This document shows, in pieces, positions 14,302 through 22,436 of a stretch of 32,214 bases of DNA. The stretch is from assembly GCA_964417885.1 (NCBI GenBank), contig CAYQKN010000032.1:1-32214 (forward strand), written 5' to 3'. Both the position numbers and the translations under genes were made by a program. Below the pieces are notes generated by a model that saw only the letters and a list, made by a program, of their open reading frames with translations, was not told the origin of the DNA and did no database searches. Within the stretch, counting starts at the first letter, position 1. The number at the start of each line of letters is the position of its first letter. This stretch comes from UKL13-2 sp964417885. Lineage in GTDB: Bacteria; Pseudomonadota; Gammaproteobacteria; Burkholderiales; Usitatibacteraceae.

Positions 14302-15338
14302 CCGAACTCCGGCACCGCGTAGGGCAGGTTGAGCACCGACACCGGCATCCCGTCCGGCGAACCGAGGCGCAGCGAATTTGCCTTGAGACTCTCGATTTGT
14401 GCCACCACCAGCGCCTCGGCACCGCCGCCAGGCGCCGGCGCCAGGCTGGCGAGGATGCCGGCAGTCTGCTCTCCGAATTCTGCCGCAAACAGCGGATCAC
14501 CGATCTTTGCTGCACCCGGGTTGGCAATGTGCACCCGTGCCAGCCGGCGCTTGAGGATGCCGCGGTACTGGGTTCGCGCGACAATTTCCTGCCCGGGGTA
14601 GCAGCCTTTCTTGAAACTGACGCCGCCAACCAGTTCGAAATTGGCCATCTGCGGCACGAACGCGTCCTGCGTTGCCGGCAGAATGGTAAGCATGCCCTCG
14701 CGTATCGTCAGCAGGTCCCAGACAGTCGCGCCCACACGCCGCGCCTGTTGTGCCAGCGCGTGCCAAAGCGGAATGGCATCGTCCGCGGCCGCGATGAATT
14801 CGAATCGATCCGCCGAGACGCGGATCAATCGACCACCCTGCAGGTGCAGGGTCGATAGCGGCAACTCCGGCACCGTGCCAAGCACTTGACCGAGCAATGC
14901 GGCCGCGCCCGGGCCGGCGATACCGAATCGCATCCACTGGTTGCCGGCGTCCGACAGGGTCACCCGTGAACGCAACACGAACATCTGCAGCCGTTTCTGG
15001 ATCGCGGCCTGCAACACCCGCGGCAGTTGCAGAAAATAACCCTGGCGACCCTTCCACATCAGGCACGTGACAAGCAGGCGACCCTTGGGTGAGCACCAGC
15101 CGTTCCACTGTGCGCGACCCTCTTCCAGTGAGAGGACATCGTTGCTGAATTGCGCGTGCAGGAATGCGGCCGCGTCCTCGCCGCTGGCCAGGATCAGCCC
15201 GTCGTGGGACAGGTCGCAGATCACCGGCCCGGCAACGGCCGCCGCGCATTCTGCCGCGGGGTCGCCAAAGTCGGCAACACGTCCATCGGCAAATCTCGCA
15301 CCTTGGTCAGTGAGATCGGAAATCCAGCGTTCGCTCAT
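14298..15338 (-). CDS. ygfZ: Folate-binding tRNA-modifying protein YgfZ
   Basis: A protein of 346 residues related to the GcvT glycine-cleavage T protein. It carries the hallmark K-G-C-Y-x-G-Q-E motif at 244-251 (KKGCYPGQE), whose Cys is needed for function in E. coli YgfZ, a tetrahydrofolate-dependent factor in repair or assembly of certain Fe-S enzymes, including the tRNA thiolase MiaB. The C-terminal domain (from about 258) is the barrel-like GcvT domain. The start is ATG 15336-15338; a TTG at 15362 would add 8 residues. It is divergent from a ygfX-like gene by 44 bases, echoing the ygfZ / ygfYX neighbourhood of enterobacteria. Confidence 0.93.
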   Translation of the reverse strand: MSERWISDLTDQGARFADGRVADFGDPAAECAAAVAGPVICDLSHDGLILASGEDAAAFLHAQFSNDVLSLEEGRAQWNGWCSPKGRLLVTCLMWKGRQGYFLQLPRVLQAAIQKRLQMFVLRSRVTLSDAGNQWMRFGIAGPGAAALLGQVLGTVPELPLSTLHLQGGRLIRVSADRFEFIAAADDAIPLWHALAQQARRVGATVWDLLTIREGMLTILPATQDAFVPQMANFELVGGVSFKKGCYPGQEIVARTQYRGILKRRLARVHIANPGAAKIGDPLFAAEFGEQTAGILASLAPAPGGGAEALVVAQIESLKANSLRLGSPDGMPVSVLNLPYAVPEFG

Positions 15339-15382
15339 GGGAGACTTTAGAATGATGTCCAAGCTATTGTAGTTTCATTCTC

Positions 15383-15946
15383 GTGCCACAACTTCAAGCC
15401 CCCGCAATCAATTCGTCCGACCCGCGCTGGATCGAGGTGCGCGTGTCGCGCATCAACCTCGCCGTCAGCATGGTGGGCGCGCTGCTGGCCTATCCGGTCA
15501 TGCTGCTGGTCGAGGGCATGTCACCGGCCATTCGCATCGGCCTGCTGGTGTTGTTCAGCATCGCCATGGCGTGGGATCTTCACCTGATCCTGCTCCGCGG
15601 CCGGCAGTCGGTGCGCGCTTTCTATCTGCTTGATCGCGATACCGTGTCGACCGCGGCGGACGGTGCCGCTCAGCCGGTTGATGGCCGGTCCCAACCCGAA
15701 GGGCGGCGCCAGGTGCTGTCAATTCGCGTCAGAAGGGCCAAGGCTCCCGTGGCCGAAGGCGCGCAGGGCTGCGAGGGCGAGGTGCTCGGCGGTGCGTTTG
15801 TCTCGCCATGGTTTGCCGCACTGCGCTACCGCCTGCCCGGCGACCCGCCCTGGCGGCGATGGCTGCCCCGCATCATCCCGTTGTGGTCCGACAGTATTGA
15901 CGCCGACGAATTCCGCCGCATTCGCGTTGTACTGAAGTGGAAATGA
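15383..15946 (+). CDS. YgfX/CptA-like membrane protein
   Basis: A protein of 187 residues with two adjacent membrane helices near the N-terminus (about 25-43 and 50-71) and a soluble C-terminal part. The ending is the clearest family mark: GGAFVSPWFAALRYR (137-150) and LWSDSIDADEFRRIRVVL (167-184) resemble the YgfX tail. YgfX (CptA) in E. coli is an inner-membrane protein proposed to inhibit FtsZ/MreB, partner of the antitoxin-like YgfY/SdhE. It is longer than the usual ~135-140 residues because of a polar insertion at about 88-130. The start is GTG 15383-15385 without an evident ribosome binding site. No sdhE lies beside it. The ygfZ neighbourhood strengthens the call; a toxin role is not shown. 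Confidence 0.65.
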   Translation: MPQLQAPAINSSDPRWIEVRVSRINLAVSMVGALLAYPVMLLVEGMSPAIRIGLLVLFSIAMAWDLHLILLRGRQSVRAFYLLDRDTVSTAADGAAQPVDGRSQPEGRRQVLSIRVRRAKAPVAEGAQGCEGEVLGGAFVSPWFAALRYRLPGDPPWRRWLPRIIPLWSDSIDADEFRRIRVVLKWK

Positions 15947-15992
15947 GTGCGTAGCCGCGCCGCAACCGACCCGTAGCGCCGGCCTGCTCCGG

Positions 15993-16013
15993 TATAATTT
16001 GGGTCCGGCCCAA
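15993..16013 (+). promoter_or_regulatory. Likely purL promoter -10 box and downstream dyad
   Basis: TATAAT at 15993-15998 is followed at once by the dyad TTGGG-TCCGG-CCCAA (15999-16013), which would overlap the transcript start. No -35 consensus at 17 bp. This gives a leader of about 29 nt to ATG 16034. No PurR-type operator is evident. Confidence 0.5.
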
Positions 16014-16033
16014 CCATTCCCCCGGCCCCGCCA

Positions 16034-19000
16034 ATGAACACCCCTGATGCTGCATCGCACGACGCGCCAACCCTGTTGTCGCTGCGTGGCCCGCAAGCCG
16101 TTTCCCCGTTCCGCCTCGAAAAACTTCTGCAGTCGCTGCGCCGGGAGCATCCGGCGGTACGCGCGGTGGCAACCGGGTTTGTCCATTTTGTGCAGGCGGG
16201 CCGCGCGTTGTCGCCCGCCGAAATGGGCATTCTCGAGCAACTGCTCACCTACGGAACAGCCGCCACGGATGACCTGTCCGGGGAAGCCTTTCTGGTGATC
16301 CCGCGGCCGGGCACGATCTCGCCCTGGGCCTCCAAGGCAACCAATATCGCGCACAACTGCGGGCTGGGCATGATCCGCCGCATCGAGCGCGCCACGCGTT
16401 ATGTGGTGCAGATTGATGGCACGCCATCGGCGGCGTTGCGCGACGCGATCATGCGCGCCATCCATGATCCGATGACGGAGGCGGTGCGAGGCGATGCGGA
16501 AACGGCAGTCGAGTTGTTTGACATCCAGCCACCGGCACCGATGGCGCTTGTGCCGGTGATGTCACAGGGAAGGGCGGCACTGGTTTCGGCCAACCTCGCC
16601 ATGGGACTGGCGATGGCGGCGGATGAAATTGATTATCTCTGCGACTATTACCAGCGGATTCGGCGTGACCCGACCGACGTCGAACTGATGATGTTTGCGC
16701 AGGCAAATTCCGAGCATTGCCGGCACAAGATATTCAACGCCTCCTGGACCATCGACGGCACGCCGCGCGAGCGGAGCCTGTTTGCCATGATCCGCAATAC
16801 GCACCAGCTGGCGCCGCAGGGAACGGTGGTGGCCTATTCCGACAATTCGGCCGTGATGCAGGGCGCGACCATCGACCGATTTTTCCCCGCGGATGGCGGG
16901 CGGTTTGCGTTCCGTCAGGATGAGACCCACATCCTGATGAAGGTGGAGACGCACAATCATCCGACCGCGATTGCACCGTGGCCGGGTGCGGCCACCGGAT
17001 CGGGCGGCGAGATCCGCGACGAGGGCGCCACCGGCATTGGCGCCAAGCCGAAAGCCGGTTTGACCGGGTTCTCGGTATCGAACCTGAACATCGATGGCTT
17101 TCGCCAGCCGTGGGAACACGACTATGGCAAGCCGGCGCGCATTGCCTCCGCGCTGTCGATCATGATCGAGGGGCCGCTTGGCGGCGCGGCATTCAACAAT
17201 GAGTTCGGCCGCGTCAACTTGAACGGCTACTTCCGCACCTACGAGCAGCCGGCCAACGGCACCATGCGCGGCTACCACAAGCCAATCATGATTGCCGGCG
17301 GCCTCGGCAACATCTCGGCCGCGCACACCCACAAAAAGCCGCTCGCGCCGGGCGTGCTGTTCATCCAGTTGGGAGGACCGGGGATGCGCATCGGCCTCGG
17401 CGGCGGCGCGGCCTCGTCAATGACCTCGGGCAGCAATACCGAGGCGCTGGACTTCGATTCGGTACAGCGCGCCAACGCCGAGATGGAGCGCCGCTGCCAG
17501 GAAGTGATCGATGCCTGCTGGCAGCGCGGCGACGCCAATCCGATCCTCAGCCTGCACGATGTCGGTGCCGGCGGGATCTCGAATGCGCTGCCGGAACTGG
17601 CGCATGGTGGCGGCGTTGGCGCGAAATTCGACCTGCGCGCGGTGCCCTCGGAAGAACCGGGCATGAGTCCGCGCGAAATCTGGAGCAATGAATCGCAGGA
17701 ACGCTACGTGCTGGCGATTGCCGCCGGCTCGCTGGCGGCGTTTCGCGCCATTTGCGAGCGCGAGCGTTGCCCGTTCGCCGTGCTCGGCACGGCAACCGCC
17801 ACGCAGCAACTGGTGGTGGAGGACCCGCTGTTCGGCAATCGCCCCGTCGACATGGAAATGGATGTGCTGCTCGGCAAGCCGCCACGCATGCATCGCGACG
17901 TGACCACGCTGGCCGTTGCCCTGCCGGCGCTGGATACCGGCGCAATGACCCTGAAGGAGGCAACCTATCGGGTGCTGCGCCTGCCGACAGTGGCGGACAA
18001 ATCCTTTCTCATCACCATCGGCGATCGCTCGGTGGGCGGCCTTACGGTGCGTGACCAGTTTGTCGGCCCGTGGCAGGTGCCGGTGGCCGATTGCGCGGTG
18101 ACCCTGATGGGCTTCGACACGCTGCGCGGCGAAGCGATGGCGATGGGTGAGCGCGCACCGCTGGCGCTGATCGACGCGCCGGCGTCCGGACGGATGGCAG
18201 TCGGTGAAGCCATCACCAACATTGCCGCCGCCGACATAGCCGCCATCGGTGACATCAAGCTGTCCGCCAACTGGATGGCCGCAGCCGGCTATCCGGGTGA
18301 GGATGCGCGCCTGTACGAAACGGTGAAGGCGGTCGGCATGGAGCTTTGCCCGGCGCTGGGAATATCGATTCCGGTCGGCAAGGATTCGCTGTCGATGAAG
18401 ACGGTCTGGAGCGAGGGCGATTCGAGCAAGGAAGTGGTGGCACCGGTATCGCTGATCATCTCGGCATTTGCGCCGGTGATCGATGCGGGCGCCACGCTGA
18501 CGCCGGAACTGAACCGCTCGGCGCCGGTGGCGGACACCGAGCTGCTGCTGATCGATCTTGGCTCCGGCCGCAACCGGCTCGGCGGATCGGCGCTGGCGCA
18601 GGTTTATGGCCAGGTCGGCAACGATGCCCCCGACCTGGATGACGCTGCCGCCCTGCGCAAATTCTTTGCCGTGGTCCGCGAGCTGGCCGGCTCGGGCAGG
18701 ATCCTCGCCTATCACGACCGCTCGGACGGCGGGCTGCTGGTGACGCTGGCGGAGATGATGTTTGCGTCCCGTTGCGGTGTGACCATTTATCTCGACACGC
18801 TTACCTATGCCGAGCGCGAAGCCGATGTCGATGACTACGATGCCACCGATGCCAGCCGGAAAATCGGCGAAGGCGATGCCGTGCTGGCAGCCATGTTCAG
18901 TGAAGAACTGGGTGCCGTGCTGCAGATTCGCAAGGCCGATCGCCCGGTAGTGATGCAGGCATTGCGCGATGCGGGCCTGTCGGCCTGCTCGCACATCGTC

Positions 19001-20041
19001 GGCCACGGCAATGACAGCGACGAGCTGCGCGTCGTTCGCGCCACCCGGGTCCTGCTGGCCGAGAAGCGGGTCGAGTTGCACCGCGCCTGGAGTGAAACCA
19101 GCTATCGCATCCAGGCGCTGCGCGACAACCCGGCGACTTCAAAGCAGGAATACGACCGCCTGCTCGACAGTGCCGACCATGGACTCAGCGCGCGGCTGAC
19201 GTTCGACGCCGGCGACAACATCGCGGCGCCATTCATCAGCAAGGGAGCGGCGCCGAAGATGGCGATCCTGCGCGAGCAGGGTGTCAACGGCCAGGTTGAA
19301 ATGGCGCATGCCTTCACCCGCGCCGGCTTCGACGCGTACGACGTGCACATGAGCGACATCATCAGCGGCCGCGTTTCGCTGCAGGATTTCAAGGGATTCG
19401 CCGCCTGCGGCGGGTTCTCCTACGGTGACGTGCTCGGTGCCGGTGAGGGTTGGGCCAAGTCGGTGCTGTTCAACAGCCGCGCGCGCGACGAATTTTCCGC
19501 TTTTTTCCAGCGCAGCGATTCGTTTGCGCTTGGTGTCTGCAACGGCTGCCAGATGATGTCCAATCTGCACCAGATCATCCCCGGGGCGGAAAACTGGCCG
19601 CACCTGGAACGCAATGCCAGCGAGCAATACGAAGCGCGCACGGTGCTGGTCGAGATCCGCGAGTCGCCATCGATCCTGTTTGCCGGCATGCACGGCTCCC
19701 GCTTGCCGGTGGCGACCGCCCACGGCGAAGGCCGTGCCGTGTTTCGCGACCAGGCGCAACAGGACGCGGTGCAGTGGCTGTGCGCCGCCCGCTTCGTCGA
19801 TCACGCGGGCCGCGCCACCGAGCAGTTTCCCGCCAATCCCAATGGCTCGCCGCAAGGCATGACCGCGTTCACCACACCGGACGGCCGCTTCACCATCATG
19901 ATGCCGCACCCGGAGCGTGTGGCACTGAATGTCAACCTGTCGTGGCGGCCGGCCGACTGGCCGCACGCGACCGGGCACGGCAAGCCGGCATTCAGCCCGT
20001 GGATGCGCATGTTCCGCAATGCAAGGAAATGGGTGGCATGA
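16034..20041 (+). CDS. purL: Phosphoribosylformylglycinamidine synthase (large, single-chain)
   Basis: A protein of 1335 residues that converts FGAR to FGAM with ATP and glutamine, the fourth step of purine synthesis. It is the fused form of proteobacteria. Synthetase half: QANSEHCRHKIFNASW (about 223-238), VETHNHPTAIAPWPGAATG with GGEIRDEGATGIGAKPKAG, and SLHDVGAGGISNALPEL. A second, structural synthetase repeat follows (GRVLAYHDRSDGG-like segment). C-terminal glutaminase: GGFSYGDVLGAGEGWAKS, nucleophile Cys1169 in GVCNGCQ, and His1292/Glu1294 in MPHPER. All key residues are present and length is normal. The start is ATG 16034. It is transcribed alone, facing the decarboxylase gene across an 87-bp gap filled by a palindrome. 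Confidence 0.98.
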   Translation: MNTPDAASHDAPTLLSLRGPQAVSPFRLEKLLQSLRREHPAVRAVATGFVHFVQAGRALSPAEMGILEQLLTYGTAATDDLSGEAFLVIPRPGTISPWASKATNIAHNCGLGMIRRIERATRYVVQIDGTPSAALRDAIMRAIHDPMTEAVRGDAETAVELFDIQPPAPMALVPVMSQGRAALVSANLAMGLAMAADEIDYLCDYYQRIRRDPTDVELMMFAQANSEHCRHKIFNASWTIDGTPRERSLFAMIRNTHQLAPQGTVVAYSDNSAVMQGATIDRFFPADGGRFAFRQDETHILMKVETHNHPTAIAPWPGAATGSGGEIRDEGATGIGAKPKAGLTGFSVSNLNIDGFRQPWEHDYGKPARIASALSIMIEGPLGGAAFNNEFGRVNLNGYFRTYEQPANGTMRGYHKPIMIAGGLGNISAAHTHKKPLAPGVLFIQLGGPGMRIGLGGGAASSMTSGSNTEALDFDSVQRANAEMERRCQEVIDACWQRGDANPILSLHDVGAGGISNALPELAHGGGVGAKFDLRAVPSEEPGMSPREIWSNESQERYVLAIAAGSLAAFRAICERERCPFAVLGTATATQQLVVEDPLFGNRPVDMEMDVLLGKPPRMHRDVTTLAVALPALDTGAMTLKEATYRVLRLPTVADKSFLITIGDRSVGGLTVRDQFVGPWQVPVADCAVTLMGFDTLRGEAMAMGERAPLALIDAPASGRMAVGEAITNIAAADIAAIGDIKLSANWMAAAGYPGEDARLYETVKAVGMELCPALGISIPVGKDSLSMKTVWSEGDSSKEVVAPVSLIISAFAPVIDAGATLTPELNRSAPVADTELLLIDLGSGRNRLGGSALAQVYGQVGNDAPDLDDAAALRKFFAVVRELAGSGRILAYHDRSDGGLLVTLAEMMFASRCGVTIYLDTLTYAEREADVDDYDATDASRKIGEGDAVLAAMFSEELGAVLQIRKADRPVVMQALRDAGLSACSHIVGHGNDSDELRVVRATRVLLAEKRVELHRAWSETSYRIQALRDNPATSKQEYDRLLDSADHGLSARLTFDAGDNIAAPFISKGAAPKMAILREQGVNGQVEMAHAFTRAGFDAYDVHMSDIISGRVSLQDFKGFAACGGFSYGDVLGAGEGWAKSVLFNSRARDEFSAFFQRSDSFALGVCNGCQMMSNLHQIIPGAENWPHLERNASEQYEARTVLVEIRESPSILFAGMHGSRLPVATAHGEGRAVFRDQAQQDAVQWLCAARFVDHAGRATEQFPANPNGSPQGMTAFTTPDGRFTIMMPHPERVALNVNLSWRPADWPHATGHGKPAFSPWMRMFRNARKWVA

Positions 20042-20055
20042 CTGACGCCTGGCAG

Positions 20056-20124
20056 TGAAACTCCAGCACTGGAGCGGCTTGCAGCCCGAAAATGGCCTGA
20101 GAGGCTCGCCAGTGCTGGAGTTAC
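20056..20124. repeat. Intergenic palindrome, REP-like element copy 2
   Basis: Perfect 14-bp inverted arms AACTCCAGCACTGG (20059-20072) and CCAGTGCTGGAGTT (20109-20122) enclose 36 bases. It fills the gap between the convergent purL and decarboxylase genes. There is no T-tract on either side, so it is not a standard terminator, though it could still stop or protect both transcripts. It is about 70 percent identical, in inverted orientation, to 8207-8277. Confidence 0.75.
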
Positions 20125-20128
20125 GCTT

Positions 20129-21766
20129 TCAGCCCACCTTGGGCGCCGACACGCGCTTCACGCCGGCAACATACCTCGCCAGCGTTGGCGAAAGCTCACC
20201 CGGCGCGATCATCGCTTCGATCAGCTGGAACCGGCCGCGGGTCCGTGCCGCATGCTCCAGTGCGGCCGCCAATTCAGCGCAGGTACGGACCCGCACCCCG
20301 TCACCACCCATACCTGCGGCCATGCTGGCGAAATTCCATTCGTCCAGCCGATTGAACGCCGACTCCGGCTGGAAACATTGCAGCATGCCCCAGCCGGCAT
20401 TGTTGAACACCAGTACGATCGGATCCCAGCCGTAGCGCCGGCAATTGCCCAGTTCCCAGCCGGTCATCTGGAACGCGCCGTCGCCGACCAGTATCAGTGC
20501 GCGCTGTCCGCTTGCCGCCTGCAGGCCCAGGCCGGCAGGGACGCCGAAACCCATGGTGGCGTAGTAGCCGGGTGCGACGCGGTGGGTGTGGTCGATATCC
20601 ATCGAGGTAAACAGGCAGTCGCCGACATCAACGGCCAGCGGAAACCGGCCGTGACGCTTCATCAGGCAATTGATGGCCGTTGAGATGTCCGCCGGCGCGA
20701 TCGCCTGGTCGCCCGGCGCGGCCTTGGCCGGCAATTCTGTTGCTGCAACCGGCGCTTTCATGACATTGGGCAGATGGTCGCGGGTACGTTCCAGCATGCC
20801 GCCGATCAGCGCCGCCAGCGGTATGTTGTCGTAGGTGTGATAGCCGAGCGCCACCCGGCCGTCGAGCGCCACGATGGAGCGGCGCAGGTCGATTTTTTTC
20901 TGCGACACGCCCAGATTGGTGTCGGACAGGATCACGCCAAGCAGGAACAGGGCGTCGGCATTTTCGACCAGCTCGGTGATGTCGGGCTGGCCGGCCACCC
21001 CCAGGTAGGTGCCGATCGGCGGCGGGTCGGCATCGGCCAGCAGCCCGCATCCCATGAAGCTGGTGACCACCGGAATGCTCAGGCGGCGAGCCAGCTCGGC
21101 CAGCGGCGCTTCCTGCCCATAGCGCCGCACCTCGACGCCGATCATCAGCACGGGTGACCGCGCCTGTGCAAGTCTTGCCAGAATATCGTCAATGCAGGCG
21201 GCGAGCGCGTTGGCGTCCACCGCCTCCGCTGGTTCTGCCACCACCGCTGCGCATGTCGCGCCGGGCATGTCGCGCGGAATCTCGATGTACACCGGCCGCG
21301 CCTCGCGCACGCAGGCGGCGAGCACGCGTGCGATTTCAGCCGGGGCACGGGCCGCGTCGTCGAGTCGCGTCTGTGCACAGGTAATTTCGCGGTATATCTG
21401 GAACTGCGAATCGAGCCGCTTGGCCTGGTGGTGCAATAGCAGGCCGCTCGCGGATTCGCCGCGCCCGGGACCGCCGGATATCACCACCACCGGCGATCGT
21501 TCGGCATACGCGCTGGCGATCGCATTGACCAGGTTCAGGGCGCCGGCGCCGTAGGTCACGGCGGCGACACCCGGCGCGCCCTGGATGCGTGCTGCCGCAT
21601 CGGCGGCAAAGCCAACGGCGGGTTCGTGACTCAGGGTGTACAGCGGCAGAATGGCGGACTCTTCGGCCACCTTGAAAAACGGCAGGACAAAGTCACCGGG
21701 AATGCCGAAAATCTGGCGCGCGCCGTGATCTTTCAGTGCGTGCAGCAAGGCTTCGGCAAGATTCAT
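20129..21766 (-). CDS. ipdC: Phenylpyruvate/indole-3-pyruvate decarboxylase (ThDP-dependent)
   Basis: A protein of 545 residues that decarboxylates aryl 2-oxo acids to aryl acetaldehydes. It is strikingly like the Azospirillum brasilense enzyme as I remember it, in length and in blocks such as IPGDFVLPFFKVAEE, LSHEPAVGFAADAAAR with the ThDP-activating Glu48, GLLLHHQ with His112-His113, SQKKIDLR, and the C-terminal ARTRGRFQLIEAMI. The ThDP-binding motif runs from GDG (about 428) to NN (about 456). After NN it reads AGWGML, with Leu where classical pyruvate/indolepyruvate decarboxylases have Glu, again like the Azospirillum protein. The start is ATG 21764-21766. It stands as a single gene. Likely roles: phenylalanine/tryptophan catabolism by the Ehrlich route, or auxin-type product formation. 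Symbol by homology only. Confidence 0.85.
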   Translation of the reverse strand: MNLAEALLHALKDHGARQIFGIPGDFVLPFFKVAEESAILPLYTLSHEPAVGFAADAAARIQGAPGVAAVTYGAGALNLVNAIASAYAERSPVVVISGGPGRGESASGLLLHHQAKRLDSQFQIYREITCAQTRLDDAARAPAEIARVLAACVREARPVYIEIPRDMPGATCAAVVAEPAEAVDANALAACIDDILARLAQARSPVLMIGVEVRRYGQEAPLAELARRLSIPVVTSFMGCGLLADADPPPIGTYLGVAGQPDITELVENADALFLLGVILSDTNLGVSQKKIDLRRSIVALDGRVALGYHTYDNIPLAALIGGMLERTRDHLPNVMKAPVAATELPAKAAPGDQAIAPADISTAINCLMKRHGRFPLAVDVGDCLFTSMDIDHTHRVAPGYYATMGFGVPAGLGLQAASGQRALILVGDGAFQMTGWELGNCRRYGWDPIVLVFNNAGWGMLQCFQPESAFNRLDEWNFASMAAGMGGDGVRVRTCAELAAALEHAARTRGRFQLIEAMIAPGELSPTLARYVAGVKRVSAPKVG

Positions 21767-21902
21767 GGCGGCTCGACAAGGTTGGTGAAAACCACATTGT
21801 CGCGGAGCGGTGTGACGCTGCTTTGCGCCAAATCAAGCTGCCATGCAGGCGGGCCACCGTTGACCCAGCGTCCCCGATCCCGCCTACACGGCCAGAAGCA
21901 GA

Positions 21903-22280
21903 TTAATTCTCGAACCGCGCGCCGAACGCTTCCGCATAGGCAGACTCGCCGTATTCGAAATGGGCGTCGTGGGTATCGCCCAGATAAGTCGCCTCCACCG
22001 TCACCTTGACGTAGCGGTCGAGCTTCTGCCAGATCGCATAGGTGAGCTTGCGGGCAATCTCGCCCGGATGTTCGCCGGCGCGGATTTCGTGATCTGCCGA
22101 CAGCGTGACGGCGGTGGCATCGTTGACCCGCGCACGCTCCACTTCCTCAGGCTTGGTCCAGTGCGCGGTGAAGACCTCGACCACCTGCGGCAGCTCGCGC
22201 GGCAGCAGGGGCGAGATGCTCACGTCGAGCCGGTAAAAATTTCCGGCCTTGGCAAACTGGACACGAACGGGAATATTCAT
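21903..22280 (-). CDS. Hypothetical protein
   Basis: A protein of 125 residues that I do not recognise. It has no signal peptide or membrane helix. It looks like an alternating strand/helix soluble domain, with strands at the start (IPVRVQFAK, FYRLDVSIS) and later (KVTVEATYLG), and an acidic-aromatic end (FEYGESAYAEAFGARFEN). The start is ATG 22278-22280; an upstream in-frame GTG/ATG region to 22325 is less likely. The nearest neighbours are the decarboxylase (136 bases downstream, with no gene or clear terminator in 21767-21902) and the ppiC cluster upstream, separated by a strong terminator, so it is probably its own unit. Confidence 0.6.
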   Translation of the reverse strand: MNIPVRVQFAKAGNFYRLDVSISPLLPRELPQVVEVFTAHWTKPEEVERARVNDATAVTLSADHEIRAGEHPGEIARKLTYAIWQKLDRYVKVTVEATYLGDTHDAHFEYGESAYAEAFGARFEN

Positions 22281-22387
22281 GTGAACACGGTAATGGATGC
22301 GTCGCGACGGTGCAATCCTAGGCAAAGCGAAAAGTTTGGTTTAGCATCCAAGTCTGCATGGCGCAGCGGTTGAACCGGTGCGCCGGC

Positions 22388-22421
22388 AACAAAAAAGGCA
22401 GCCTTGGCTGCCTTTTTTGTT
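22388..22421. terminator. Bidirectional Rho-independent terminator after ppiC
   Basis: A perfect 16-bp stem AACAAAAAAGGCAGCC (22388-22403) / GGCTGCCTTTTTTGTT (22406-22421) with a TT centre. T6 follows the GC part on both strands. On the minus strand it lies 16 bases past the ppiC stop. Confidence 0.9.
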
Positions 22422-22436
22422 GTACGGCGCGGGTCG

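Noticed and set aside
15383..15946. Calling the YgfX-like gene a toxin of a toxin-antitoxin pair
   Set aside because: No antitoxin gene adjoins it, and the proposed toxin role in E. coli is itself debated; only family resemblance is claimed.
17417..19081. 554-codon open frame antisense to purL
   Set aside because: His/Arg/Gln-rich composition typical of a shadow frame in GC-rich coding DNA; no domain recognised and purL is intact on the other strand.
20055..20435. Short plus-strand frame starting in the palindrome and running over the decarboxylase gene
   Set aside because: The amino-terminal piece is the repeat element read as codons, the rest is antisense to a well-supported gene. The other repeat copy can be read similarly, which reflects shared DNA, not shared protein.
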